Positions 8,021 to 20,752 of a stretch of DNA of 64,000 nucleotides are shown one piece after another. This stretch comes from Macrothele yani (Eukaryota > Arthropoda > Arachnida > Araneae > Macrothelidae), in contig CM077034.1 of assembly GCA_039090855.1 (NCBI GenBank), positions 12,661,970 to 12,725,969 on the forward strand. The letters are read 5' to 3'. Each line of letters begins with the position of its first letter. The stretch's first letter is position 1. Under the pieces are notes generated by a model that was not told the DNA's origin, did no database searches, and worked only from the letters and a program-made list of their open reading frames with translations. The position numbers and the translations under genes are program-made.

Positions 8021-8756
8021 AAATATTTACATAACATGTCAAGTTATTAATTTTTCTCTTTTACTTACTTAAACACTAAATATTAATTACTATGCCTCAT
8101 CCACACGCCATTTTGACAATTTTTATTCAATCGAGGTCCTAACGTTTACTTATCAACACAAGGTTATCATATTGTACTTTTTTCTGAGGCACGAAATAGC
8201 GAAACGTAATTCCTAGGTCTAGGTCTTTTCAACGGTTTTTATTATAACCATGTCATATTCATACCCTTTACCTATCAAGTCAAGGTAATAATATTGCGTC
8301 TTTATTTAAGCGCTAAATATTACATCACACGACCTTAAAACTAGGCCTTCTTAACAGTTTTTATCCTGCTGATGCCATATTCATAACGATTACGCATCAA
8401 CTCAAGTTAATAATATTTCACATTTACTTAGGCCCTAGGCCTGAGGTTTTTTAACAGTTTTTATTCTACCGATTTCATATTCATAACCTTTGCTTATCAA
8501 CTCAAGTTTAATATCACAGCGCTTTTACTTAGGCAGTAAATATTAATCATAGGCCCTAGGTCTACGGCCTGTGAAATAATATTTAGTGCTTAAGTGAAAG
8601 CGCAATGTTTTTAACTTGGGTTGATGCGTAAAGATTAGGAAATCGATTGAATAAAAACTGTCAGAATGGCGTATGATTGAGGCATAGTAATTAATATTTT
8701 CTGCTTAAGTAAGTAAAAGAGAAATATTAATAACTTGACATGCTATGTAAATATTT
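8021..8756. repeat. IR-A foldback, U2
   Basis: Full-length copy, nearly identical to the U1 copy. Confidence 0.75.
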
Positions 8757-10865
8757 AGTTCCTAAGTAAATGTGCAGCGTTATTAAAAAAAATTCCACCT
8801 TGTCGTCCATTTCTAAACAAATTATGAATTCTGCTGTAGTTCCTTTGTTTCGTCGAAACCCGTAGGGTTAAGAAATGTGCTATGTAAGTTTTTTTTTGTA
8901 TTCACGAATGTACTTTTGTTTCCCCAAATTCAATTATAATTGTCGTTTGTCTTATTGTGAATGTTTTCTCGATCAAATTCTCATCAGAGGGCGAGAAAAC
9001 GGCAATTTTTATACGGCTCCTTCATTTGTGTCCGAATGTCCAAATGTCTACCCCTTCTTTCTGACAGAAAATCGCAAATATTTGTTAATTTTTTAATGAT
9101 AATGAGATATGGGGGGGGGTATGCACACCACTTGCTCAAGTAGGGAGAAATATAGCAACACTATAAATTTTTACGTAGCGCAATTTCATGGCTGTAATAG
9201 TGAATGTGCCCAGTTTTCCACCGCCCCAATGTTCTAAACTCTATTGTGACTTTGTGAGAGTTAGTTTACAAATTACTTTGAAGAAAGCATAACAGCTCGT
9301 GAACACGTGCTTCACACTCGACTGCCATCTTTTGCGGTTTTAAAACTTTCCCGTGAGTCTTGACTTTGATCTTAACTGGCCAATCACCTTGCCTGAGGGA
9401 AATCCAATTCTGACAGAAGAGGGGATTATAACATCCCCTCTGAGGGATGTTTTAATCCCCTCTTCATTTCAGGTGGCGATTATTCCTTCAAAGTAATCTT
9501 TAGTTGCTTCTACTAACCTTGGGTTGGTCTGTGTTTGAAAAAAATTAAAAATTATCTTATCTTCGCAGGAGTTTGTTGACTTTTCGGCTACAAGTTATCA
9601 TATAAGGTATGTAGAAATGTCCTGTATACATATCGTTTCTTTCTTTTAATTGTGTTTATTTAACTTGTGTACAGTGTTGATCTCTATAGCATTTTCTCTT
9701 GCGAGGCCAAATGATTAGTTGGGTTCGAGTTATCTATGAGGCATCGATGGCGTTTTAATATATTTTAAAATTTGCTTGTTTTAAATTAACCCTGACGGAA
9801 AATTTCGATAGAGTTCATGAGTTGCTCACAGTAGTTACTAAACTTAAAAGAAAAAAAAATCCTAAGAATTACAAAATTGTATTGATCTTGTTGAAAATAC
9901 TTTCCTGTGAATGTTAAAATAAGTGTAGTTTTACCCATGCCTTTTTGTTTATTTGTTAATTTTGATTCCATATGTCTTACGATTCGTGTAAAAGATGTGA
10001 GGAAAAAATGCCCTTAGAAAAAACTTCCGGGAAAAATGCCCATTTCTCGAAAACAGAGGAAAACACCCATATCTTGATAAAACTGCAATACGCGAGCACT
10101 TGACTAATGTTTGCTTACGTCTGTTAGAAACATAAGGGTCTTTTTAATTTCACGAAGAAATATATACAAGGTGATTCAAAAATTTGGAGCAAAAGTAAAG
10201 GGTGATTAGACGAGAGATTAAATTGGGCACAGGCTACAGGCCCCGTTGTAGTTGTTTTGCAGTTTCCCCATGTGGGGCACTGAATTTCGTGGGTTTATGA
10301 ACTAACATTTTCAAAATATCTTTCTGTATACAGACTTATTGCTTTGGTGCGCTCTTACACCGGTACTTAACCCATACGACAACCTTATGAGTTCTTTTTA
10401 TTTTACCAACCATATGTTTAAGATCCATTCAGTTCGGTGAACAGATAAATCCGCTTCTCTTGCAATGCACCATTCCTTGATTCACCCTGAAAAGTATTTC
10501 CAGCATTGTGAAAAGAATGCTGGAGATACTTTCCTTTAAGCGCAGTTACGCTTCTTGGAAGAGACAACCACGTGTTGATTCGGACAGTGAACGTCTTCGA
10601 CCATTTGGGGAACAAACTACCATGGCTTTATAATGCTAGATAACGTTAAATGATTGAAGGCAGGAAGAGTTCTGATTAGTTTTGTCCACAGCTTAGTTGA
10701 AATTAAGATATTTGTTTATGAAATTAAGAAATACCTCATGTTTCTGCACGAAAAAAGCACATGCTCATTTGAACAATGATCCGCTTCTGCCGTTCTGGAA
10801 ACAAACTATGATGGTTTTATAACGCTATATAACGTTATAACGAGTCCGTATGGTAGATTAATATA

Positions 10866-12288
10866 CACTGACGGAAAAAATCCCAACACCACGAAAAAAT
10901 AGTTGTAGAGATATGAAATGGCGGCAATACATTTGTATAGGTAACATATTTAATCGATTAAGGTTTCAAGATCACAGCGTAATGTAAGCGCGAGAAGAGC
11001 CATTTTAAATGTGAAATGCTGGTACATTAATAACCAGTGTAACTGCCAGAATGTTGAATGCAAGCATGCAAACGTTCATGCATTGTGTCGTACAGGTGCT
11101 GGATGTCAGTTTGTGGGATGGAGTTCCATGCCTGTTGCACTTGGTCGGTCAATACAGGGACGGTTAATGCTGGTTGGGGGTGACGCTGGAGTTGTCGTCC
11201 AATGATGTCCCATACGTGCTCGATTAGTAAAAGTTCTGGTGATCCAACAGGCCACGGCAACATGTCGACACTCTGTAGAGCATGTTGGGTTACAACAGCG
11301 GCATGCGGGCGAGCGTTATCCTGTTGGAAAACACCCCTGGAATGCTGTTCATGAATGGCAGCACAACAGGTTGAATCACCAGACCGACGTACAACTGTGT
11401 CGTCAGGGTTCGTGGGATAACCAGGAGAGTGCTCCTGCTGTCATAGGAAATTGCTGCCCAGACCATAACTCCAGGTGTAGGTCCAGTGTGTCTCGGCCGC
11501 AGACAGGTTGGTTGCAGGCGCTCACCTGGCCTCCTTCTAACCAACACACGGCCATCACTGGCACCCAGGCAGAACCGGCTTTCATCAGAAAACACAACAG
11601 ATCTCCACTCCGTCCTCCAATGAGCTCTAGCTTGACACCACTGACGTCGCAAACGGCAGTGGTTTGGAGAAAGTGGAATGCACGCTACAGGGCGTCTGGC
11701 TCGGCGCTGTCCTTCAAGTAACCGATTTGTAACAGTTTGTTGTGTCACTGTTGTGGCAACTGCAGCTCGAATTGCTGCCGCAGACCCAGTACGATGCGCC
11801 ACTGCCATACGCCATACACGGCGGTCTTCCCTCTCAGTAGTGCCACGTGTCCGGTCGGACCCGGTCTTCTTGAGGCAGTACCTTCCCTTGACTACCGCTG
11901 CCAACAATCATGCACAGTGGCTACATTCCTGCAAAGTCGTTCTGCAATATTGCGGAAAGAAGATCCACCTTCTCGTAGCCCTATTACACGACCTCCTTCA
12001 AACTCCGTGAGCTGTTGATAATGGCTTCTTCGTCTTCTTCAAGGCATTCTTGACTAACATCAACACACTACGTCGAATCTGAACAATAACGAACCCCCAC
12101 GAACGTTACAGCGTGTATTTACAGCAAACGTGCTTTGCATGTTCCGAGGAGAGCTACCAGCGCCTCACGTATGCCCCGAGCGCGAAATTTGCATAGACGT
12201 CATCTTACAGATGTACTCTCACCGCCTACGAACTGTCGTTTATCTAACACAACCCCTTCTTGGTGTTAGGATGTTTTTTCCGTCAGTG
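10866..12288 (-). mobile_element. Tc1L, U2 copy (1423 bp)
   Basis: Both termini and flanking TA are intact. The A-run of the left end is shortened to six. Confidence 0.92.
11027..12047 (-). pseudogene. Tc1L transposase pseudogene, U2
   Basis: Codon 3 is TGA and codon 52 TAG. Single-base deletions lie near 11860 (GTCGGACCCGG form) and in the C-run near 11335. The catalytic half is split into two frames. The region before the catalytic Glu reads PVGSPELLLIE. Confidence 0.88.
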
Positions 12289-12591
12289 TAATGTACTCAT
12301 ACAAATCACCTATGGCTCAGGATTTTTCAGAAGAATTTTCGTTAGTCTTAATACGTATTTGACAAGCTTAAATAAGTAAGAAAAGGTAATTAACATGAGG
12401 CAATATATCCCGGGTACAAAGAAGTGGCCACATGGTAATTTCAGTGCCATAAAATTGTTCTAAATAAATGAATATCGTGTGGCTATATTTCCCACTACTT
12501 GAGCAACTAATGCTCACAAAACGTTTTTTTAATATTTCAATTTCAATAAGACATTATAGACTTCCCCATCATTTGTGGGACAAGACACAGC

Positions 12592-13611
12592 GGAGTCAAA
12601 AAAATTCTAAGGGGTCGTATAAATATTGAGATTTTCCCCTTTTTGTGGCCACGACCCCACAGGTTGGTTATCTGATAGTCACATAAAGTTTTCGTATTTT
12701 CTTACTTCCGATATTGAACGTAATTCTTCACAAAAAAATGTTTATTTTCAACAACTCAGCAAAAGAATTTTATACTTCAGGGTATACAAACTATATCTCT
12801 GCGAGGCAGGAAACCGGTTCGGGATTAAAATAAAAAATGCAAAATATAAGGAATTTCTGGTCTGATAGGGAGATTTTGAGCTTTTACAAATAAGCTCAAC
12901 AACTTCTCTCAGCGCATTAGCTAACGTAGGAAGCCCATGGGAAGGGGTGGGGGGTATGCCGAAAATACAAAATATAGAGAATTTCTGAACCGATCGGGAG
13001 GTTTTCGACGTTTACCAACTACAGCTCTACAAATACTTCATATTCTATACTTTTGGCGTTCAGCCCTCCCTCCCCCTCTTGCCCTCCCAAAGACAGGTTT
13101 CCTACGGTAGCAGATGCGCGAAGAAGTTTAGTTCAGTTGTAGTTTGTAAATGCGGAAAATCTCCCAAACGGTTCAGAAATTACTCATATATTTGGTATTA
13201 AGGCCCTCCCCACAACAGGTTTCCTGCGTTAGCACAAGTCCGTAGAGAATTTGTGGGGTTGTATTCGCAAACGCCTAAAATTTCCCAATTGGACCAGAAA
13301 TGCTTTATATTTCCCATTCATTTTTGATATTAAGCCCCCCCACCCCAATAGGTTTGCCGCGTTTGCACATGCCCGCAGAGAATTTTTTGAGCTATAGGTT
13401 TTAAACCGTGAAATTCTTTTGTTTTGAGTTATAGATTAAAAACGTTTTTTAACAAATAATTACATTAAATATCTCAATTAAGAAAATACGAAATTACGGA
13501 AACTTTATATGGTTCAGATAACCGACCTCTGGAGACGTGGCTGGAGGTTGGTTATCTGGTCGAAAACGCAATTCTTTAAAGATCCCTTAAAATTTTTGTA
13601 ACCAGTTCTCC
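12592..13611. mobile_element. IR-B element, U2/U3
   Basis: Same layout as 6989-8013. The short left end GGAGTCAAAAA is shared with U4, U7, U9 and U11. Confidence 0.6.
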
Positions 13612-13618
13612 TACACCC

Positions 13619-14571
13619 AGTTATTTACATAACATGTCAAGTTATTAATTTTTCTCTTTTACTTACTTAAACACTAAATATTAATTACTATACCTCATCC
13701 ATACGCTATTTTGACAGTTTTTATTCAATCGAGGTCCTAACGTTTACTTATCAACACAAGGTAATCATATTGCACTGATTTCGGAGGCACGAAATAGTAA
13801 AACACAATTCCTAGGTTTAGGTCTTTTCAACGGTTTTTATTATAATCATATCATATCCATGACGTTTACCTATCAAGTCAAGGTAATAATATTGCGCCTT
13901 TATGTAAGCGTTAAATATTATTTCACACGACCTTAAGACTAGGCCTTCTTAACAGTTTTTATCCTTCCGATGTCGTATTTATAACGATTACGCATCAACT
14001 CAAGTTAATAATATTTCACATTTACTTAGGCAGTAAATATTAATTCATAGGACCTAGGCCTAAGGTTTTTTAACAGTTTTTATTCTACCGATATCATATT
14101 CAGAACCTTTGCTTATGAACTCAAGTTGAATAGCACTGCAATTTTACTTAGGCACTAAATATTATTCATAGGCATATTACTAAATATTATTCATAGGCCT
14201 AAATATTATTCATAGGCATATTACTAAATATTATTCATAGGCATAAATATTATTCATAGGCATAAATATTATTCATAGGCATATTACTAAATATTATTCA
14301 TAGGCATAAATATTATTCATAGGCATAAATATTATTCATAGGCATATTACTAAATATTATTCATAGGCCTAAATATTATTCATAGGCCTGTGAAATAATA
14401 TTTAGTGCTTAAGTGAAAGCGCAATGTTATTAAATTGAGTTGAAACGTAAAGGTTAGGAAATCGATTGAAAAAAACTGTCAAAATGGCGTATGGACGAGG
14501 CATAGTAATTAATATTTAGTGCTTAAGTAAGTAAAAGAGATATATTAATAACTTGACATATATAAATATTT
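13619..14571. repeat. IR-A foldback, U3 (minisatellite form)
   Basis: Extended to 953 bp by the internal minisatellite. The outer left end reads AGTTATTTAC instead of AAATATTTAC, as in U5, U9 and U10. Confidence 0.72.
14154..14388. repeat. AAATATTATTCATAGGC minisatellite, U3 (11 copies)
   Basis: Eleven copies of a 17-bp core AAATATTATTCATAGGC joined by CT, AT or ATATTACT linkers. The core matches the end of an IR-A subrepeat (CACTAAATATTATTC...), so this is an expansion of that subrepeat end. Confidence 0.92.
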
Positions 14572-16682
14572 AGTTCCTAAGAAAAAGTGCAGCGTTATTA
14601 AAAAATTCCACCTTGTCGTCTATTTTTGAACAAATAATGACTTCTGCGGTAGTTCCTTTGTTTCCTTGAAACCCGTAGTTTAATAAATGTGCTACGCAAT
14701 TTATTTATTTTTGTATTCACGAATGTACTTTTGTTTCCCCAAATTCAATTGCAATTGTCGTTTGTCTTACTACGAATGTTTTCTCGATCAAACCCTCATC
14801 AGAATGCCAGTAAACGGCAATTTTTATACGGCTCCTTAAACAATTGTGTCCGAATGCTAAAATATCCACCACTTCTGTCTGACAGAAAATCGCAAATATT
14901 TCTTAATTTTTTAATGATAATGAGATAGCGAGGGGGGGGGGAGGGGGTTCTGCACACCACTTGCTCAATTAGGGAGAAATTTAGCAACAATATATTTTTT
15001 TACGGAGCGCAATTTCATGGCTATAATAGTGAATGTGCTCAGGTTTCCTGCGCCCTAATGTCCTAAGCTCAATCGTGACTTTGTGAGAGTTAGTTTACAA
15101 TTTACTTTGAAGAAAGCATAACAGCTCGTGAACACGTGCATTACACTCGGCCGCCTTCTTAGCGGCTTTAAAACTTTCCCATGAGTCTTCTTGCCTGAGG
15201 GAAATCCAATTCTGACAGAAGAGGGGATTAAAACATCCCCTCTGCGGGTCTTTTCAGGTGGAGATTATTCTTTCAAAGTAGTCGTCAGTTGTATCTCCTA
15301 ACCTTGAGTTGGTCTGTCTTTTAAAAAAAGTAGAAATTCTCTTATGTTTGCAGGAGTTTGTTGACTTTTCGGCTACAAGTTATCGACTTTTCGGCTACAA
15401 GTTATCATATAAGGTATGTAGAAATGTCCTGTATACATATCGTTTCTTTCTTTTAATTGTGTTTATTTAACTTGTGTACAGTGTTGATCTCTATAGCATT
15501 TTCACTTGTGAGGCCAATTGATTAGTTGGGTTCGAGTTCTCGATGAGGCATCGATGGCGTTTTAATATATTTTAAAATTTGCTTTTTTTAAATTCAGCCT
15601 GACGGGAAATTTCGATAGAATTCATGAGTTTCTCACAGTAGTTACTAAACTAAAAAAATAAAACAAATCATAAGAATTACATTGTTATGGTGATCGTGTT
15701 GAAAATACTTTCCTGTGAATGCTAAAATAAGTGTAGTTTTACCCATGTTTTTTTGTTTTTTTGTCGATTTTGGTGCCATATATCTTACGGTTCGTGCAAA
15801 AGATATAAAGAAAAAATGCTCTCAGTAAAAACTCCCGCGGAAAAAATGCCCATTTCTCGAAAATAGAGAAAAATACCCATCCATATCTTGATAAAACCGC
15901 AATACGCGAGCACTTGACTGATGTTTTCTTACGTCTGTTAGAAACATAAGGGTCTTTTCTAATTTCACGAAGAAATAGTATATAAAGGGTGATTCAAAAA
16001 TTTGGAGCAAAAGTGAAGGGCGATTAAAGAAGAGATCAAAATGGGCACAGGCTGCAGGCCCCGTTGTAGTTGTTTTGCAGTTTTCCCATGTGGGGCACTG
16101 AATTTCGTGGGTTTATGAACTAACATTTTCAAAATATCTTTCTGTATACAGACTTGTTGCTTTGGTGCGCTCTTACACCGGTACTTAACCCATACGACAA
16201 CCTTATGAGTTCTTTTTATTTTACCAACCATATGTTTAAGATCCATTCAGTTCGGTGAACAGATAAATCCGCTTCTCTTGTAATGCACCATTCCATGATT
16301 CACCCTGAAAAGTATTTCCAGCATTGTGAAAAGAATGCTGGAGATACTTTCCTTTAAGCGCGTTACGCTTCTTGGAAGAGACAACCACGTGTTGATTCGG
16401 ACAGTGAACGTCTTCGACCATTTTGGGAACATACTACCATTGCTTTATAATGCTAGATAACGTTAAATGATTGAAGGGAGGAAGAGTTCTGATTAGTTTT
16501 GTCCACAGCTTAGTTGAAATTAAGATATTTGTTCATGAAATTAAGAAATACCTCATGTTTCTGCACGAAAAAAGCACGTGTTCATTTGAACAATGATCAG
16601 CTTCTGCCATTCTGGAAACAAACTATGATGGCTTTATAACGCTATATAACGTTATAACGAGTCCGTATGGTAGATAAATATA

Positions 16683-17702
16683 CACTGACGGAAAAAAAAA
16701 TCCCAACACCACGACAAAATAGTTGTAGAGGAATGAAATGGCGGCAATACATTTGTATAGGTAACTTATTTAATCGATTAAGGTTTCAAGATCAGAGCGT
16801 AATGTAAGCGCAACAAGAGCCATTTTAAATGTGAAATTCTGGTACATTAATAACCAGTGTAACCTCCAGAATGTTGAATGCAAGCATGCAAACGTTCATG
16901 CATTGTGTCGTACACGTGCTGGATGTTAGTTTGTGGGATGGAGTTCCATGCCTGTTGCACTTGGTCGGTCAATACAGGGACGGTTAATGCTGGTTGGGGG
17001 TGACGCTGGAGTTGTCGTCCAATGATGTCCCATACGTGCTCGATTGGTAAAAGATCTGGTGATCCAACAGAACACAGCAACATGTCGACACTATGTAGAG
17101 CATGTTGGGTTACAACAGCGGTATGCGGGCGAGCGTTATCCTGTTGGAAAACACCCTGGAATGCTGTTCATGAATATCAGCACAAAAGGTTGAATCACCA
17201 GACCGACGTACAACTGTGCCGTCAGGGTGCGTGGGATAACCACGAGAGTGCTCCTGCTGTCATAGGAAATTGCTGCCCAGACCATAACTCCAGGTGTAGG
17301 TCCAGTGTGTCTCGGCCGCAGACAGGTTGGTCGCAGGCGCTCACCTGGCCTTCTTCTAACCAACACAGGGCCATCATTGGCACCCAGGCAGAACCGGCTT
17401 TCATCAGAAAACACAACAGATCTCCACTCCGTCCTCCAATGAGCTCTAGCTTGACACCACTGACGTCGCAAACGGCAGTGGTTTGGAGAAAGTGGAATGC
17501 ACGCTACAGGGCGTCTGGCTCGGAGGTGTCCTTCAAGTAACCGATTTGTAACAGTTCGTTGTGTCACTGTGGTGGCAACTGCAGCTCGAATTGCTGCCGC
17601 AGACGCGGTACGATGCGCCACGGCCATACGCCGTACACGGCGCTCTTCCCTCTCATTAGTGCCACGTGGCCGGTCGCAACCCGGTCTTCTTGAGGCAGTA
17701 CC
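16683..17702 (-). mobile_element. Tc1L, U3 copy, truncated
   Basis: Left end and TA intact. The copy breaks off after GAGGCAGTACC at 17702, where sequence normally about 1.7 kb further on (GCAATTTTTATACG, the IR-B right end) follows. The right terminus is missing. Confidence 0.92.
16847..17702 (-). pseudogene. Tc1L transposase pseudogene, U3, 5'-truncated
   Basis: Lacks the start and most of the helix-turn-helix region because of the deletion. The C-run near 17152 is two bases short, shifting the catalytic part. The motif before the catalytic Glu is PDLLPIE, a third variant shared only with U5. Confidence 0.88.
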
Positions 17703-17746
17703 GCAATTTTTATACGTTCCTTTAAATTTTTTGAGGCCATTTCTCC
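17703..17746. repeat. IR-B right-end remnant, U3/U4
   Basis: Only the outer 44 bp of the IR-B right terminus survive, fused to the transposase remnant. Confidence 0.8.
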
Positions 17747-17753
17747 TACACCC

Positions 17754-18460
17754 AAATATTTACATAACATGTAAAGTTATTAATTTTTCTCTTTTACTTA
17801 CTTAAACACTAAATATTAATTACTATTCCTCATCCATACGCTATTTTGACAGTTTTTATTCAATCGAGGTCCTAACGTTTACTTACCAACACAAGGTAAT
17901 CATATCGCACGTAATTCCTAGGTCTAGGTCTTTTAAACGGTTTTTATTATAACCGTGTCATTTTCATAACGTTTACCAATCAAGTCAAGGTAATAATATT
18001 GCGCCTTTATGTAAGCGTTAAATATTATTTCGCACGACCTTAAGACTAGGCCTTCTTAACAGTTTTTATCCTGCTGATGCCATATTCATAACGATTACGC
18101 ATCAACTCAAGTTAATAATATTTCACATTTACTTAGGCCCTAGGCTTAAGGTTTTTTAAAGTTTTTATTCTACCGATATCATATTCAGAACCTTTGCTTA
18201 TCAACTCAAATTTAATATCACAGCGCTTTTACTTAGGCAGTAAATATTAACCATAGGCCCTAGGTCTACGGCCTGCGAAATAATATTTAGTGCTTAAGTG
18301 AAAGCGCAATGGTATTAACTTGGGTTGATACGTAAAGATTAGAAAATCGATTGAATAAAAACTGTCAGAATGGCGTATGATTGAGGCATAGTATTTAATA
18401 TTTTCTGCTTAAGTAAGTAAATGAGAAATATTAATAACTTGACATGTTATGTAAATATTT
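17754..18460. repeat. IR-A foldback, U4 (deleted subrepeat)
   Basis: 707 bp. The first subrepeat lost about 35 bp around 17907, as in U6. Confidence 0.72.
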
Positions 18461-19869
18461 AGTTCCTAATTAAAAGTGCAGCGTTATTAAAAAAAATTCC
18501 ACCTTGTCGTCTATATCTGAACAAATAATGACTTCTGCGGTAGTTCCTTTGTTTCATAGAAACCCGTAGGTTTAAGAAATGTGCTATGTAAGTTTTTTTG
18601 TATTCACGAATGTACTTTTGTTTCCCCAAATTCAATTATAATTGTCGTTTGTCTTATTGTGAATGTTTTCTCGATCAAATTCTCATCAGAGGGCGAGAAA
18701 ACGGCGATTTTTATACGGCTCCTTCATTTGTGTCCAAATGTCTACCCCTTCTTTCTGACAGAAAATCGCAAATATTTGTTAATTTTTTAATGATAATAAG
18801 ATATGGGGGGGGGGGGGGGTCTGCACACTACTTGCTCAAGTAGGGAGAAATATAGCAACACTATAAATTTTTACGTAGCGCAATTTCATGGCTGTAATAG
18901 TGAATGTGCCCAGTTTTCCACCGCCCCAATGTTCTAAACTCTATTGTGACTTTGTGAGAGTTAGTTTACAAATTACTTTGAAGAAAGCATAACAGCTCGT
19001 GAACACGTGCATCATAATCGGGCGCCATCTTTGCGGCTTTAAAACTTTTCCGTGAGTCTTAACTTTGATCTTAACTGGCCAATCACCTTGCCTGAGGGAA
19101 ATCCAATTCTGACAGAAGAGGGGATTAAAACATCCCCTCTGCGGGTCTTTTCAGGTGGAGATTATTCTTTCCAAGTAGTCGTCAGTTGCATCTACTAACC
19201 TTGAGTTGGTCTGTCTTTAAAAAAATTAAAAATTCTCTTACCTTCGGAGGAGTTTGTTGACTTTTCGGCTACAAGTTATCATATAAGGTATGTAGAAATG
19301 TCCTGTATACATATCGTTTCTTTCTTGTAATTGTGTTTATTTAACTTGTGTACAGTGTTGATCTCTATAGCATATTCTCTTGTGAGGCCAAATGATTAGT
19401 TGGGTTCGAGTTCTCGATGAGGCATCGATGGCGTTTTAATATATTTTAAAATTTGCTTTTTTTAAATTCAGCCTGACGAGAAATTTCGATAGAATTCATG
19501 AGTTGCTCACAGTAGTTACTAAACTTAAAAAAAATCAAAAAATCATAAGAATTACAATGTTATGGTGATCGTGTTGAAAATACTTTCCTGTGAATGTTAA
19601 AATAAGTGTAGTTTTACCCATGTTTTTTTGTTTGTTTGTCAATTTTGATGCCATATATCTTACGGTTCGTGTAAAAGATATAAAGAAAATGCCCATTTCT
19701 CGAAAATAGAGAAAAATACCCATCCATATCTTGATAAAACCGCAATACGCGAGCACTTCACTGATGTTTTCTTACGTCTGTTAGAAACATAAGGGTCTTT
19801 TCTAATTTCACGAAGAAATAGTATATAAAGGGTGATTCAAAAATTTGGAGCAAAAGTAAAGGGCGATTA

Positions 19870-20125
19870 GACGAGAGATTAAAATGGGCACAGGCTACAG
19901 GCCCCGTTGTAGTTGTTTTGCAGTTTTCCCATCTGGGGCACTGACGAGAGATTAAAATGGGCACAGTTTTCCCATGAGGGGCACTGACGAGAGATTAAAA
20001 TGGGCACAGTTTTCCCATGTGGGGATTAGACGAGAGATTATCCCATGTGGGGCACTGACGAGAGATTAAAATGGGCACAGTTTTCCCATGTGGGGATTAG
20101 ACGAGAGATTAAAATGGGCACAGGC
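19870..20125. repeat. GACGAGAGATTAAAATGGGCAC tandem expansion, U4
   Basis: A block that is single in other units (GACGAGAGATTAAAATGGGC ... TTTTCCCATGTGGGG) is repeated about five times, with a period near 45 bp and uneven joins. It is unique to this unit and lies inside the CAGGGTGA element. Confidence 0.88.
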
Positions 20126-20752
20126 TACAGGTCCCGTTGTAGTTGTTTTGCAGTTTTCCCATGTGGGGCACTGAATTTCGTGGGTTTATGAACTAACATT
20201 TTCAAAATATCTTTCTGTATACAGACTTATTGCTTTGGTGCGCTCTTACACCGGTACTTAACCTATACGACAACCTTATGAGTTATTTTTATTATACCAA
20301 CCATATGTTTAAGATCCATTCAGTTCGGTGAACAGATAAATCCGCTTCTCTTGTAATGCACCATTCCATGATTCACCCTGAAAAGTATTTCCAGCATTGT
20401 GAAAAGAATGCTGGAGATACTTTCCTTTAAGCGCGTTACGCTTCTTGGAAGAGACAAACACGTGTTGATTCGGACAGTGAACGTCTTCGACCATTTGGGG
20501 AACAAACTACCATTGCTTTATAATGCTAGATAACGTTAAATGATTGAAGGGAGGAAGAGTTCTGATTAGTTTTGTAAACAGCTTAGTTGAAATTAAGATA
20601 TTTGTTCATGAAATTAAGAAATACCTCATGTTTCTGCACGAAAAAGCACATGTCCATTTGAACAATGATCCGCTTCTGCCGTTCTGGAAACAAACTATGA
20701 TGGCTTCATAACGCTATAACGTGATAACGAGTCCGTATGGTAGATTAATATA

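Larger units (their letters stand above)
7980..13577. repeat. Array unit U2 (5598 bp)
   Basis: Full unit: IR-A 8021-8756, hairpin 9416-9465, Tc1L 10866-12288, IR-B 12592-13611. The left end of IR-B here is the shortened form (GGAGTCAAAAAAATTC), lacking several bases seen in U1. Confidence 0.93.
13578..17712. repeat. Array unit U3 (4135 bp, deleted form)
   Basis: Carries a minisatellite inside IR-A (14154-14388), a 22-bp duplication in the middle segment near 15358-15401 (GACTTTTCGGCTACAAGTTATC twice), the hairpin-less form of the middle segment, and a deletion that removes the 5' part of the transposase, the Tc1L right end and nearly all of IR-B. Confidence 0.93.

Noticed and set aside
14154..14388. 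CRISPR-like array
   Set aside because: Direct repeats with linkers of only 2-8 bp and no true spacers; eukaryotic context; it is a minisatellite.
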